Origin: Coprococcus comes ATCC 27758
GTDB lineage: Bacteria > Bacillota > Clostridia > Lachnospirales > Lachnospiraceae
Direction of reading: 5' to 3'
Length of the DNA: 64,000 nucleotides
NCBI RefSeq assembly: GCF_025149785.1
Contig: NZ_CP102277.1
Location: 1,488,001-1,552,000 of the forward strand
Shown here: positions 56,111 through 63,671 of the stretch, piece after piece
Layout: every line of letters begins with the position of its first letter
Position numbering within the stretch: the stretch's first letter is position 1
Notes under the pieces: model-generated
Told to the model about the DNA's origin: nothing
Seen by the model: only the letters and a program-made list of their open reading frames with translations
The model's database searches: none
Program-made: the position numbers and the translations under genes

Positions 56111-58876
56111 CTAGCCTTTGTGTTTCTTTCCCTTGAACTCGGGGAATTGCATATCAAGCGACCATGTCTCGCGATTCAGCGTGAGATACGCGTCATAGGT
56201 TCCATCCCCGCTTTTCTTCTTGATTCCCTTGATGAGCGATGTCTTTCCTTTTTCGGCGATCTCCCTGCCGTTCTTGTCGGTGAGCTTCTTCGGCTTATCC
56301 TTTGGTCCGACAAAACGGTAGATGGAAAAGTCGCAGGTTCCGTCCTGGGCGAAGACGGCTTTCCCATCTTTCTCGCCTGTCTTCTTGAAATGCACTCCGG
56401 CGCAGCGGAACTGATTTTTCGTCGCATAGAGGTCCTTGCCGCATTTCGGGCACTTGCCGATGACGATCGCGTTTCCGTCGCCTAGTTTCATACCGTCCAA
56501 TGCACCGATGTTATCCTGCATTGCCTTCATATCGTGCACGACCATATCGGTGACGGTATTGATGACATCGGACGGTTTGCGTGAAAACCGTCCCACCTCG
56601 TTCATGGATTCAAACAGCTTCTCGGTGACTTCCGGTGAGGCGATTTGGCAATTCGCCAGCAAGGCGTAAGACACCTCGCCGCACTTCGTCATGGTGAGTG
56701 CGCCCTTGTTTTCCTTCATGAGGGCGCGTTCCTCATTGGCGGTGATTTCCGCAAGCGTGCTCGTCCTAGTGGCGCCGGTACCGACGTTATATTTCTCGAG
56801 CTTCTTCGTAAGCCATTTCATTGTCGGTTTTTGCGGGCGTTTGTTGGCTCCTTCGTGCACATACGGGGAGGCGACCTTACCGAACTCGCAGGCGTTCTCC
56901 GCCTCCTCCCCTTCCGATTTCTCGGTAGAAGAGGAGTCCGAATCGAAAATCGCCTTGAACCCTGGTTTGATTGGGATCTGGGTCTGCCCGACATATTCGG
57001 GAAAGTCCCTTACATGGCCTTTGATCAGCTCATATTCATAATCTTCAGCGAGCATCGCTAGATAGTTCTTGGCAAGTACGGAATAGATCGCGGAACCGAT
57101 TTTTTCGTAACCATTTTCAAGCTCGGCAAGGGATTCGGGAACATTGATTCCCGGTCTGTTCGCGCCGTGCGCCCCGCCTTCCTTGACATGTGTCTTCCTT
57201 GCGGCGCGATGGGAGAGCAGAGACGTATCCACACCGACCACGCTGGCAATCTTATCGACAAGCGGAAGCAATTCGCCGAATTGTTCCGGCGTGACCTCCT
57301 TATCCTCGGTACGCGGGTAGCTTACGATCTGGTTTTCGTACATCTCCTGATATGTCTTCAGGACATTTGCCGGCTTGAACCCCTGCTTCGCGAGGATAGC
57401 GGACAGGCCGGCGAGGTCGAGGAGTTTTCCGGGGGCAGTGTGTTTCTTCCCCCTGGAATCCTCTACGACAGCGCTGTCGTGCAACTGCGAAAGGTCTACC
57501 TGATCGGGGCTATCGAACCGGATATCTTCGGGGTCGTCGGTCTTTCTGGCAAAGATGTTGCCGTTCTCATCTTTGAAACGCGCCTCGTAAAACGGCTTGC
57601 GGACATATTCGTTATAGGCTTTCAACTGGTCGCCGGTCAGTTTGACCATGACCGATTTCAACCGACCCTGGCGTACGACCGTTCGGAACCCCTTTTTTCG
57701 CGCTACGAGTGTTGCCGCACGGGTGAACTGCATGCTCGCGAGATCCCAGCGCTCGCGGACGACCGCCTTCACATAGTCGCCGTCCTTGTCCATAGATGGA
57801 AGGGTCTTGCGTTCCCTGAAAGCCTTCTGCACGCTTGCCGGCGCCTCGTCGGCAAAGTACATACGCTTGGTCGGACCTCTCCAACCGCATTTCTCCAGAG
57901 CCTCCCAGGCAAGCAACTCGCCCTCGCCGGATGGGTCGACATCCGTTGCGATCACGACGCAATCAGCCTCTTTCAGCTCATCTTTAAGACCGGAAATGAT
58001 GTCCTTGCATCCGCTTGAGATCATTTTCAATCGATAGTTGGGATCTAGTAAGGTTGTTTCAACAGTCTCAACAGGAAGCATCTTTTTCATTTCCTGCAGG
58101 AATTCATTGCTGTTAATGAATTCTGGGATATTTTTGATGGTGTTCTCCAAGTTACTTTTGTATTCTTGGGAATCTGTTTTGTAATCAAGAATTTTATATT
58201 CAAGTAATGGGAAAGTAGCTGGAGTAATATCCGATTTTTCTATCATCCAGTTCATATCCCAAAGATCTCGCCATCTTGTATAAATGGAAGCAGAAAAGGA
58301 GAGCAGTTTATCAGCCATGATTTCATCGCAGGATTCAACGTGAATCTTTAAATCAGGAAATTCCTTAAAGAACTGCGGGTAATGGCAGATGGCGTTTTTC
58401 GTGAGCGATGTATGGGCTCCGATAGAAGCGGCTTCCAATTTAATTTTCTGCAAAGGGATATCTCGCTGATTTGGATTTAGATCATATTTGACAAACCATT
58501 TAGCAACTTTCGTCTGATTTGAAACGTCATTTCTATTCCAAATGCTGTCTTTAGGTTGCTTAAGACTGACCTCACCATTGCACTGTTTAATGAGATTTTC
58601 ATTGATAAGCGAGTTTAATTTCTCTGCTTGGTAAAAGTCTGAACCGACAGAAAAATCAAGGTCTTCGCTATACCGTGGAGCACCATAACAAAGACGCAGT
58701 GCGGTTCCACCTTGAAATACAAGGGATGTATTCTGCATCTGGGGAACAAAGGAATTGAGCAAGTCTATATGAAGGAGTTCTTTTTCAATAAAAGGAATGA
58801 GAGATGAAGAATCAATTCTGAAAGCTTCTTGTTGAGCAAAATCTCTGACTTGGGGAAGAGAGGAAACGTAAAGCAT
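56111..58876 (-). CDS. In-frame fusion of an AbiEii nucleotidyltransferase toxin with a truncated type IA topoisomerase
   Basis: GGAGTCATT precedes the ATG at 58876. Residues 1-270 are an AbiEii/AbiGii-type nucleotidyltransferase: VFQGGTALRLCYGAPRYSED then LDFSVGSDF (the GGxxL and S-x-D-x-D motif), DIPLQKIKLEAASIGAHTSL, ESCDEIMADKLLSFSASIYT. From about residue 276 the sequence becomes a TopB-like topoisomerase: Toprim VVIATDVDPSGEGELLAWEA, active Tyr in QIVSYPRTEDKEVTPEQFGE, and a C-terminal zinc part (CPKCGKDLYATKNQFRCAG). The Toprim N-terminus with its catalytic Glu is missing. The AbiE part is AT-rich, the topoisomerase part not. Junction near 58050. Confidence 0.85.
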   Translation of the reverse strand: MLYVSSLPQVRDFAQQEAFRIDSSSLIPFIEKELLHIDLLNSFVPQMQNTSLVFQGGTALRLCYGAPRYSEDLDFSVGSDFYQAEKLNSLINENLIKQCNGEVSLKQPKDSIWNRNDVSNQTKVAKWFVKYDLNPNQRDIPLQKIKLEAASIGAHTSLTKNAICHYPQFFKEFPDLKIHVESCDEIMADKLLSFSASIYTRWRDLWDMNWMIEKSDITPATFPLLEYKILDYKTDSQEYKSNLENTIKNIPEFINSNEFLQEMKKMLPVETVETTLLDPNYRLKMISSGCKDIISGLKDELKEADCVVIATDVDPSGEGELLAWEALEKCGWRGPTKRMYFADEAPASVQKAFRERKTLPSMDKDGDYVKAVVRERWDLASMQFTRAATLVARKKGFRTVVRQGRLKSVMVKLTGDQLKAYNEYVRKPFYEARFKDENGNIFARKTDDPEDIRFDSPDQVDLSQLHDSAVVEDSRGKKHTAPGKLLDLAGLSAILAKQGFKPANVLKTYQEMYENQIVSYPRTEDKEVTPEQFGELLPLVDKIASVVGVDTSLLSHRAARKTHVKEGGAHGANRPGINVPESLAELENGYEKIGSAIYSVLAKNYLAMLAEDYEYELIKGHVRDFPEYVGQTQIPIKPGFKAIFDSDSSSTEKSEGEEAENACEFGKVASPYVHEGANKRPQKPTMKWLTKKLEKYNVGTGATRTSTLAEITANEERALMKENKGALTMTKCGEVSYALLANCQIASPEVTEKLFESMNEVGRFSRKPSDVINTVTDMVVHDMKAMQDNIGALDGMKLGDGNAIVIGKCPKCGKDLYATKNQFRCAGVHFKKTGEKDGKAVFAQDGTCDFSIYRFVGPKDKPKKLTDKNGREIAEKGKTSLIKGIKKKSGDGTYDAYLTLNRETWSLDMQFPEFKGKKHKG

Positions 58877-58909
58877 AATGACTCCAAAAAAATAATAGGA
58901 AGATGCACA

Positions 58910-59524
58910 CTAGAGTACATCTTCCTGCTTATCAAGAAAATCCCAAGTATCGTCGTCTTCGCAAGGATAATATTGGATATTTCCGTCGCGACAGCCATGG
59001 TCTTTGTCGTATTGCTCTCTTAAAAGATCAAGGGAACGTTTTGTTTTTTGTAAGTCCCGATATGTTTGAAGTTTGTCTGCAAGCGGAACCCTTCCCATCG
59101 ACGACCTATCGATGGTTCTTGGTTTCTCATCTGTTTTGCTGTAATGAACGAAATCGATGCTTCCGTAACCCGTGTTATACCATTTTGACTTTCCTGTGGT
59201 CATATAGGTTACGACCGTGGGGATCTGTGAAATGAGGCTCCATGCTGAAGCAGAGGACTCAAGGCTTTCATAGAAGGAGTCATTTGGTCGGATTTTCTTA
59301 CCAATCAAATCTAAAGTACCGAGTCCTCCGTATTGAGAAAAGCGAAAAACGTATACATTATGGTATGCACGCTTCAAAATGTTTTCTTTAATAAGTGACT
59401 TCAATGTTCCATTCAATTTGCTGCCGGTTTCATTAAAAAGTTCTGACAGCTCCTTTTTAGTGTAAACATGAGTAAATCGCCCATCATTGCGGGCAAGTTT
59501 TTTCATAGCGTCGATAGTACGCAT
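58910..59524 (-). CDS. abiEi: AbiEi-type antitoxin
   Basis: ATG at 59524 after AGGTGATAAG; a TTG 18 bases earlier is also possible. The 204-residue protein has an N-terminal winged helix (VYTKKELSELFNETGSKLNG then TLKSLIKENILKRAYHNVYV) and a C-terminal part with IPTVVTYMTTGKSKWYNTGY, the layout of AbiEi. It likely binds the inverted repeat at 59540-59565 and so represses its own operon and neutralises AbiEii. It lies 33 bases before the toxin gene. Confidence 0.8.
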   Translation of the reverse strand: MRTIDAMKKLARNDGRFTHVYTKKELSELFNETGSKLNGTLKSLIKENILKRAYHNVYVFRFSQYGGLGTLDLIGKKIRPNDSFYESLESSASAWSLISQIPTVVTYMTTGKSKWYNTGYGSIDFVHYSKTDEKPRTIDRSSMGRVPLADKLQTYRDLQKTKRSLDLLREQYDKDHGCRDGNIQYYPCEDDDTWDFLDKQEDVL

Positions 59525-59539
59525 CTTATCACCTGCTTT

Positions 59540-59565
59540 CAAAGTATATTATATCATATACTTTG
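59540..59565. promoter_or_regulatory. Operator and promoter of the AbiE module
   Basis: CAAAGTATAT and ATATACTTTG are perfect 10-base inverted repeats with 6 bases between; on the minus strand a TATAAT box (GATATAATATACTTTG) lies inside, so a bound repressor would block transcription of abiEi. Confidence 0.8.
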
Positions 59566-59597
59566 ATTAAGTAAAACTCGTCTAACCGTAAAAGAAA

Positions 59598-59628
59598 GCA
59601 GGAAGCCGACTGAAATCAGTTTCCTGCT
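59598..59628 (-). terminator. Terminator between the Fic gene and the AbiE promoter
   Basis: GCAGGAA and TTCCTGC, with an inner ACTGA/TCAGT, and on the minus strand TTTCTTTTAC after the stem. Confidence 0.8.
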
Positions 59629-59632
59629 TCTC

Positions 59633-60286
59633 TTAATTGTAGATTGATGTTTCAATCAAAAATTTCTGTAATTCAGAATCATCCGCTGTCTCATAGAAGC
59701 GCTTGAGCTTTTCACCGAAGTCATGTTTACACTCTGGTGGAATCGCCAAGATTCCGCGCCCGTCAGCGATCAACATCTTGTTTGCCACGAGCTGTGCCGT
59801 TCGCTTATTTCCATCACTAAAAAGTTGGGAACGACAAAGATAACCGAACATCTTAAGCGCCCGTTCTCTCCCAGGTTCCATATTCGCAATTTTCTCGATA
59901 GTGGCTTTTGCAGTATCGAAGTCCGGCATTTCCGGTTGCCAGGCGGTCCCACTGATACCTACTGGTATGTTACGAATACATCCAGCGTTATGAACAAGCG
60001 ATGCACCCAAAATGGAATTTATTTTGGCAACAAACTCAAAATCTACAAGTGAGTTTAAATGCTCAAAGAGATAATTCCAAGCAAGTTTAAGATTGTAGAC
60101 GGTAATTGTTCCGGTGACAGTCAATCCTTCAACGGTTTGGTTGTGCTCAACGATTACTTTTGCTTGCGGGTATGTGATATTGACACCTTCAACGATTGCC
60201 TCTTTCCAGATGCTATCCACAACATTTCTTTTTGCATAGAAGACATTGAATTCAACAGCTTTTTCAGCCTCAGCGATTGTAGACAT
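59633..60286 (-). CDS. Fic-like protein without the catalytic histidine
   Basis: The ATG follows GGAGGTAAAAATACT. The 217-residue protein has the Fic fold pattern (FGYLCRSQLFSDGNKRTAQL) but the motif reads QLFSDGNKR, with Gln in the place of the catalytic His of HPFxxGNxR. The nucleotide-binding GNKR part is kept. It shares a block of about 60 residues (PDFDTAKATIEKIANMEPGR, ERALKMFGYLCRSQLF) with the neighbour at 60331, almost identical also at DNA level. Without His it may phosphorylate or simply bind, or be an inhibitor. Confidence 0.75.
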   Translation of the reverse strand: MSTIAEAEKAVEFNVFYAKRNVVDSIWKEAIVEGVNITYPQAKVIVEHNQTVEGLTVTGTITVYNLKLAWNYLFEHLNSLVDFEFVAKINSILGASLVHNAGCIRNIPVGISGTAWQPEMPDFDTAKATIEKIANMEPGRERALKMFGYLCRSQLFSDGNKRTAQLVANKMLIADGRGILAIPPECKHDFGEKLKRFYETADDSELQKFLIETSIYN

Positions 60287-60330
60287 AGTATTTTTACCTC
60301 CGTAATATTATTATACCATGTCCATAACAT

Positions 60331-61221
60331 TCATTCAATATGCTCGGTGTGCGCTGTACGGTCAGCGTTTTGTGTCTTGCTAATGCCCACAGTATTGCTT
60401 CTTGTTTTCAACGCGTTGCTTCCAAGTGTGGCAGCTTTACACTTGACTTTTAAGTTCTGTGAAGATGGTACGGTACGATCGAGTCCATAGATAGCTTCTT
60501 TAGTTAAAAAAGAAAAGAATTTATCCGGTTTGTTTGTTTCATAAAAGTCGAGTAGCAGAGTCTCAAAATTGTTAATTTGCTCTTTCGGAATCGCCAAGAT
60601 GCCACAGCCGTCAGCAATCAGCATTTTATTTGCTATGAGTTGCGCTGTTCGCTTATTTCCATCACTAAAAAGTTGGGAGCGACAAAGATAACCGAACATC
60701 TTAAGCGCGCGTTCTCTCCCAGGTTCCATATTCGCAATTTTCTCGATAGCGGCTTTTGCAGTGTCGAAGTCTGGTATTTCCGGTTGCCAGCTTGTTCCGC
60801 CAATATACACATCAAAATATCGCAGTTGTCCAGAATCGGGAACAAGATTGTTGCTAACGAGTTGATGTACCTGCCGTACATATGACAAATCGATAGGCGC
60901 ATCAATAAAATCAAATATGAATTGCCATCCATGTTTTAGATTGTTAATTACAGTTGTTGCAACAGCCGGATCATTAAGGTCAAGTTGACCATAATCTTTT
61001 CCATTACGCGACAGGCGTCCGAATGTGCCATCATAGACTTTCTTGAAGATTCCTCCGACGAAGTCTTTCATTCGACCAAGGATACCTCGCCTTTGCGTTT
61101 TGGTGCCATAGCGGAGGTCTTGCTGCTTATTACGCATGAGCTCTTCAAGCAACCGCAAGAAAGTCGCGACGACTTTCATTTGTGAGGAGAATGCTTCCTC
61201 TCCCAAATCTGCCATTATCAA
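60331..61221 (-). CDS. Second Fic-like protein without the catalytic histidine, fused to an N-terminal helical domain
   Basis: The 296-residue protein starts with a helical segment (MADLGEEAFSSQMKVVATFL, MRNKQQDLRYGTKTQRRGIL) that looks like the small DUF3801/PcfB-type conjugation proteins, then has a Fic domain with the same QLFSDGNKR motif (His replaced by Gln), and ends with a tail of about 50 residues (RTVPSSQNLKVKCKAATLGS) that no longer fits the Fic fold. The N-terminal assignment is weak. The shared block with 59633 points to gene conversion. Confidence 0.65.
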   Translation of the reverse strand: MIMADLGEEAFSSQMKVVATFLRLLEELMRNKQQDLRYGTKTQRRGILGRMKDFVGGIFKKVYDGTFGRLSRNGKDYGQLDLNDPAVATTVINNLKHGWQFIFDFIDAPIDLSYVRQVHQLVSNNLVPDSGQLRYFDVYIGGTSWQPEIPDFDTAKAAIEKIANMEPGRERALKMFGYLCRSQLFSDGNKRTAQLIANKMLIADGCGILAIPKEQINNFETLLLDFYETNKPDKFFSFLTKEAIYGLDRTVPSSQNLKVKCKAATLGSNALKTRSNTVGISKTQNADRTAHTEHIE

Positions 61222-61307
61222 TCATCCCTTCTGGATGCCTTTTGCATCCTACGGTACTAACACGCAATGATTATGCGATCTGCAAACCATACGTCAGGAA
61301 ATTCATA

Positions 61308-61556
61308 TTACAGCCGTGAATCAATATCTTGATCCGAAATGGAATTTCGGTCATCAGCAGCACGGTCATCCTCGATGGAGCGCCGATTGAATTCATATCC
61401 CGATTCGATTTCAGGTGTCGATGGATCGAGGTCCATTCCATCGTGCGACTTAAAGCGAGCATCTAGCTCCCTGAAACGATTTGTAGCCACGACAGCATCA
61501 GCAAGAGTTCTCTGATTGCGTGTGGCGGAATCTTGAACCATTTCACGGCTTGTCAT
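61308..61556 (-). CDS. Hypothetical acidic 82-residue protein
   Basis: AAAGGAGACAAAA precedes the ATG. The product reads REMVQDSATRNQRTLADAVV then ATNRFRELDARFKSHDGMDL and ends with many Asp/Glu residues. It is strongly acidic and helical. No family recognised; the place between the Fic genes and the Rep-like gene suggests a conjugation or replication accessory role. Confidence 0.55.
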   Translation of the reverse strand: MTSREMVQDSATRNQRTLADAVVATNRFRELDARFKSHDGMDLDPSTPEIESGYEFNRRSIEDDRAADDRNSISDQDIDSRL

Positions 61557-61573
61557 TTTTGTCTCCTTTCTAT

Positions 61574-62212
61574 TTAATGTTCGTCGAGATCACCGTCGTC
61601 AAGTACTTGACATGGACGGTCGAAACCGCGACCACGCTCATCTGCCTTATATTGTGCATCAAGACTGTCTTTAAGTGACGTGACCTTATCCGTAAGTCGA
61701 TCAGACCTGTATTGTTCCAGATCATCAAGACTTTCCACCGGCATTGCGGTGTCAACATTCTTGAAGTTCCCGTTCTCCTTGAGAATGGCAACGCGTGCAT
61801 CGAGATCGTCGTTTCCGCTCGCAATCATGTTGTCTCGAAAATCTCTGTCGAGAGGGCGTTCCCAAAGCCTTGAATCGCCCATGATGACGGACTGCACGTT
61901 GAATTCTGTCGGTGCGATATCCTATGCTTTGAGCTTTTCCCGGATATCCTCCTTGACCCATCTGACGCTGGCGTCCTCGATAATCTCAGGGTCAGCAGCC
62001 TCATAGGCGCATCCGAGATCGCTGAAGTACTTTCCGTATGACCACGAGGCCGTCGCGCGGTCATAGTCTGTAGCCACGCAAAACGGCTGCGCGTTGCCCG
62101 GCTGGAAGAGGAGTGCCGTGCCGTCTTGGAACTGCTCGAGGACGATGTTGCCCTTTGTATCGATAGCGCCTAGGGCATTCATCATTTTTTTCTGCTGGTA
62201 ATTGCTGCTCAT
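61574..62212 (-). pseudogene. One gene of about 212 codons split by an in-frame TAG
   Basis: AAAGGAGAAATCAT precedes the ATG at 62212. The first part (96 residues, MSSNYQQKKMMNALGAIDTK ... VRWVKEDIREKLKA) ends in TAG at 61922-61924, but the same frame goes on without a break: DIAPTEFNVQSVIMGDSRLW then ERPLDRDFRDNMIASGNDDL, to 61574. The second part has no ribosome binding site of its own. So this is a single gene cut by an amber codon, either broken or read through. No family is recognised. Confidence 0.65.
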
Positions 62213-62248
62213 ATGATTTCTCCTTTCTTTGGTAGGGTCTTGAGAAAT

Positions 62249-62273
62249 CTTTTGTAAGATTCTACCACTTCAC
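62249..62273 (-). promoter_or_regulatory. Second conserved promoter type, copy before the 62212 gene
   Basis: The 25 bases GTGAAGTGGTAGAATCTTAC then AAAAG on the minus strand are identical to 53196-53220 on the plus strand. Confidence 0.7.
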
Positions 62274-62286
62274 ATCTTGCACGGTC

Positions 62287-62315
62287 GGGGGAACGTGGCA
62301 ATTTTCCGTTCCCCC
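62287..62315 (-). terminator. Hairpin after the Rep-like gene
   Basis: GGGGGAACG and CGTTCCCCC form a 9-bp stem; there is no T run on the minus strand, so it may be a pause or stabilising structure. Confidence 0.5.
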
Positions 62316-62330
62316 GTGTTTTCAGATCGT

Positions 62331-63671
62331 CTAAGCTGTCGCGACCGCTGATGTGCAATGGGTTTCGTAATACTCGTTGGCCCGTTCCGTTGCCTTGCTC
62401 CATTCCTCCTTGAGGCGGCTTGCGTTCTCCACGTCAGACGTCATGCAGGCATGTCCCCAGAGTGACCGTGCCTTCGAAACGGCTGCCTCAAGGTCCCTGA
62501 AGGTCGGATCGGTCGCGGCAAGTGTCAGCCGATCGTTCTTTGCCTCCGTTGCGGCCCTGAGATCCGAATCTTGACCACTTGTAGCCTTGGTGGCTGTCGT
62601 TGTTCGAATTACAGGTTTCTTGGCGAAATACGCGAAACCATCGCTTTTGACGAACCAATCTGACAGTTGCTTCGCAAACCTCGGTGAAGGGTTGTTCTGC
62701 CGATAGGCTTCCGCATAGTCGATATAGGCCTTCTCGATGGTGGCGGGAGAGTATCCTTCCCCGAGTCTCTTGGCATACTGTTTTGCTGCCTCGTTCCGAA
62801 CGGCTCCTCTTACCGTCTTGATGGACAAGGAACAGAGATGGTTGAAAGCCTCGAATTCAGAATTTGAAAGGGTATATCCATCAGCGACCGTAGGGAGCGG
62901 ATCATAGGTGCCGTCAGGCACCGCATCTAACGCGTCCCGTCTATTCGCATCGCGATCCGACTCGCCGTCATCTCGTTGAGTCGGATCAGTCATTCCCTCG
63001 GTGACTTTCCAGTCGCTTGGACCTTCATCATCGGAAGGATGGGCGGCGGATCTATCTATTGATACTTTTGGATTGATATTAGTATCTATATATAGCTTGT
63101 CGCCAGATTGAAGACAACCCTCGTCTTCAGATTGGAGACATGGCTTCAGATTGGAGCCCCTGTTTTGAGCCTTGGCTTCAGATTGACGACAAGGCTCGTT
63201 ACCTGCTGATTGCTGAAGACGCTCAGACTCAGAATCCCCCTTATGACTCACCATGTCCTCGTTATGGAGATTCGCCACCAAGCTGCTCTTGATTTCATTG
63301 CGTCGGTTTGCAATCTCGTCGATTTCCGTCTTGATGGCGATCGGGTTCTGCGGCAGCGTGTAGACAGTCCTTAACCCCGCAGAGGTCGCCGTGGTCTCGA
63401 TCGAGATGAAGCCCCATGAGACCAGTTCCTTGCGGATCTTGTAGAAACGGTTCTTGCTGATATCAAGCTCTTCGAGAATGTGGGAAGTTGACGGGAAAGC
63501 CGTGTCCCCCGCGCCGGCAAATGAGCTCAGGTATCCGTAGAGTGCCTTCGCCTCGATGGAAAGGCCTTTTGATCTCATCACGAGCTGCGGGGAGAGTCCA
63601 TATCCGTGGGAGAGTAGCGCATCAAGCCGCAAAAGGTTGCGCTCGTCGATTTCAGTTGTGTTCCCCTGCAT
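62331..63671 (-). CDS. Rep-like winged-helix protein with an internal repeat region
   Basis: The start is one of three close ATG codons; 63671 fits GGAAAGGA best. The 446-residue protein has an N-terminal winged helix (GLSPQLVMRSKGLSIEAKAL, then FPSTSHILEELDISKNRFYK and IRKELVSWGFISIETT) like RepA-type plasmid initiators and HTH_36 proteins, a variable middle coded by iteron-like repeats (SNLKPCLQSEDEGCLQSGDK), a stretch made by a family B palindrome (LDAVPDGTYDPLPTVADG) and a helical C-terminal domain (ATIEKAYIDYAEAYRQNNPS) of DnaD-like type. In RepA_N plasmids the origin lies inside repA; that may hold here. Confidence 0.7.
   Translation of the reverse strand: MQGNTTEIDERNLLRLDALLSHGYGLSPQLVMRSKGLSIEAKALYGYLSSFAGAGDTAFPSTSHILEELDISKNRFYKIRKELVSWGFISIETTATSAGLRTVYTLPQNPIAIKTEIDEIANRRNEIKSSLVANLHNEDMVSHKGDSESERLQQSAGNEPCRQSEAKAQNRGSNLKPCLQSEDEGCLQSGDKLYIDTNINPKVSIDRSAAHPSDDEGPSDWKVTEGMTDPTQRDDGESDRDANRRDALDAVPDGTYDPLPTVADGYTLSNSEFEAFNHLCSLSIKTVRGAVRNEAAKQYAKRLGEGYSPATIEKAYIDYAEAYRQNNPSPRFAKQLSDWFVKSDGFAYFAKKPVIRTTTATKATSGQDSDLRAATEAKNDRLTLAATDPTFRDLEAAVSKARSLWGHACMTSDVENASRLKEEWSKATERANEYYETHCTSAVATA
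62880..62993. repeat. Palindromic repeat family B, copy 4, inside the Rep-like gene
   Basis: TCAGCGACCGTAGGGAGCGG then ATCATAGGTGCCGTCAGGCA matches the other copies but lies inside the coding sequence and keeps the frame. A second arm pair (CCGACTCGCCG with GAGTCGGATC) follows. Confidence 0.75.
63101..63190. repeat. Iteron-like direct repeats in the Rep-like gene
   Basis: Four copies of a GCTTCAGATTGGAGACA-like unit, with CAGATTG at 63104, 63128, 63147 and 63179. They code the LQSED/LQSGD repeats of the protein. Similar repeats in RepA_N genes are the origin. Confidence 0.55.
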
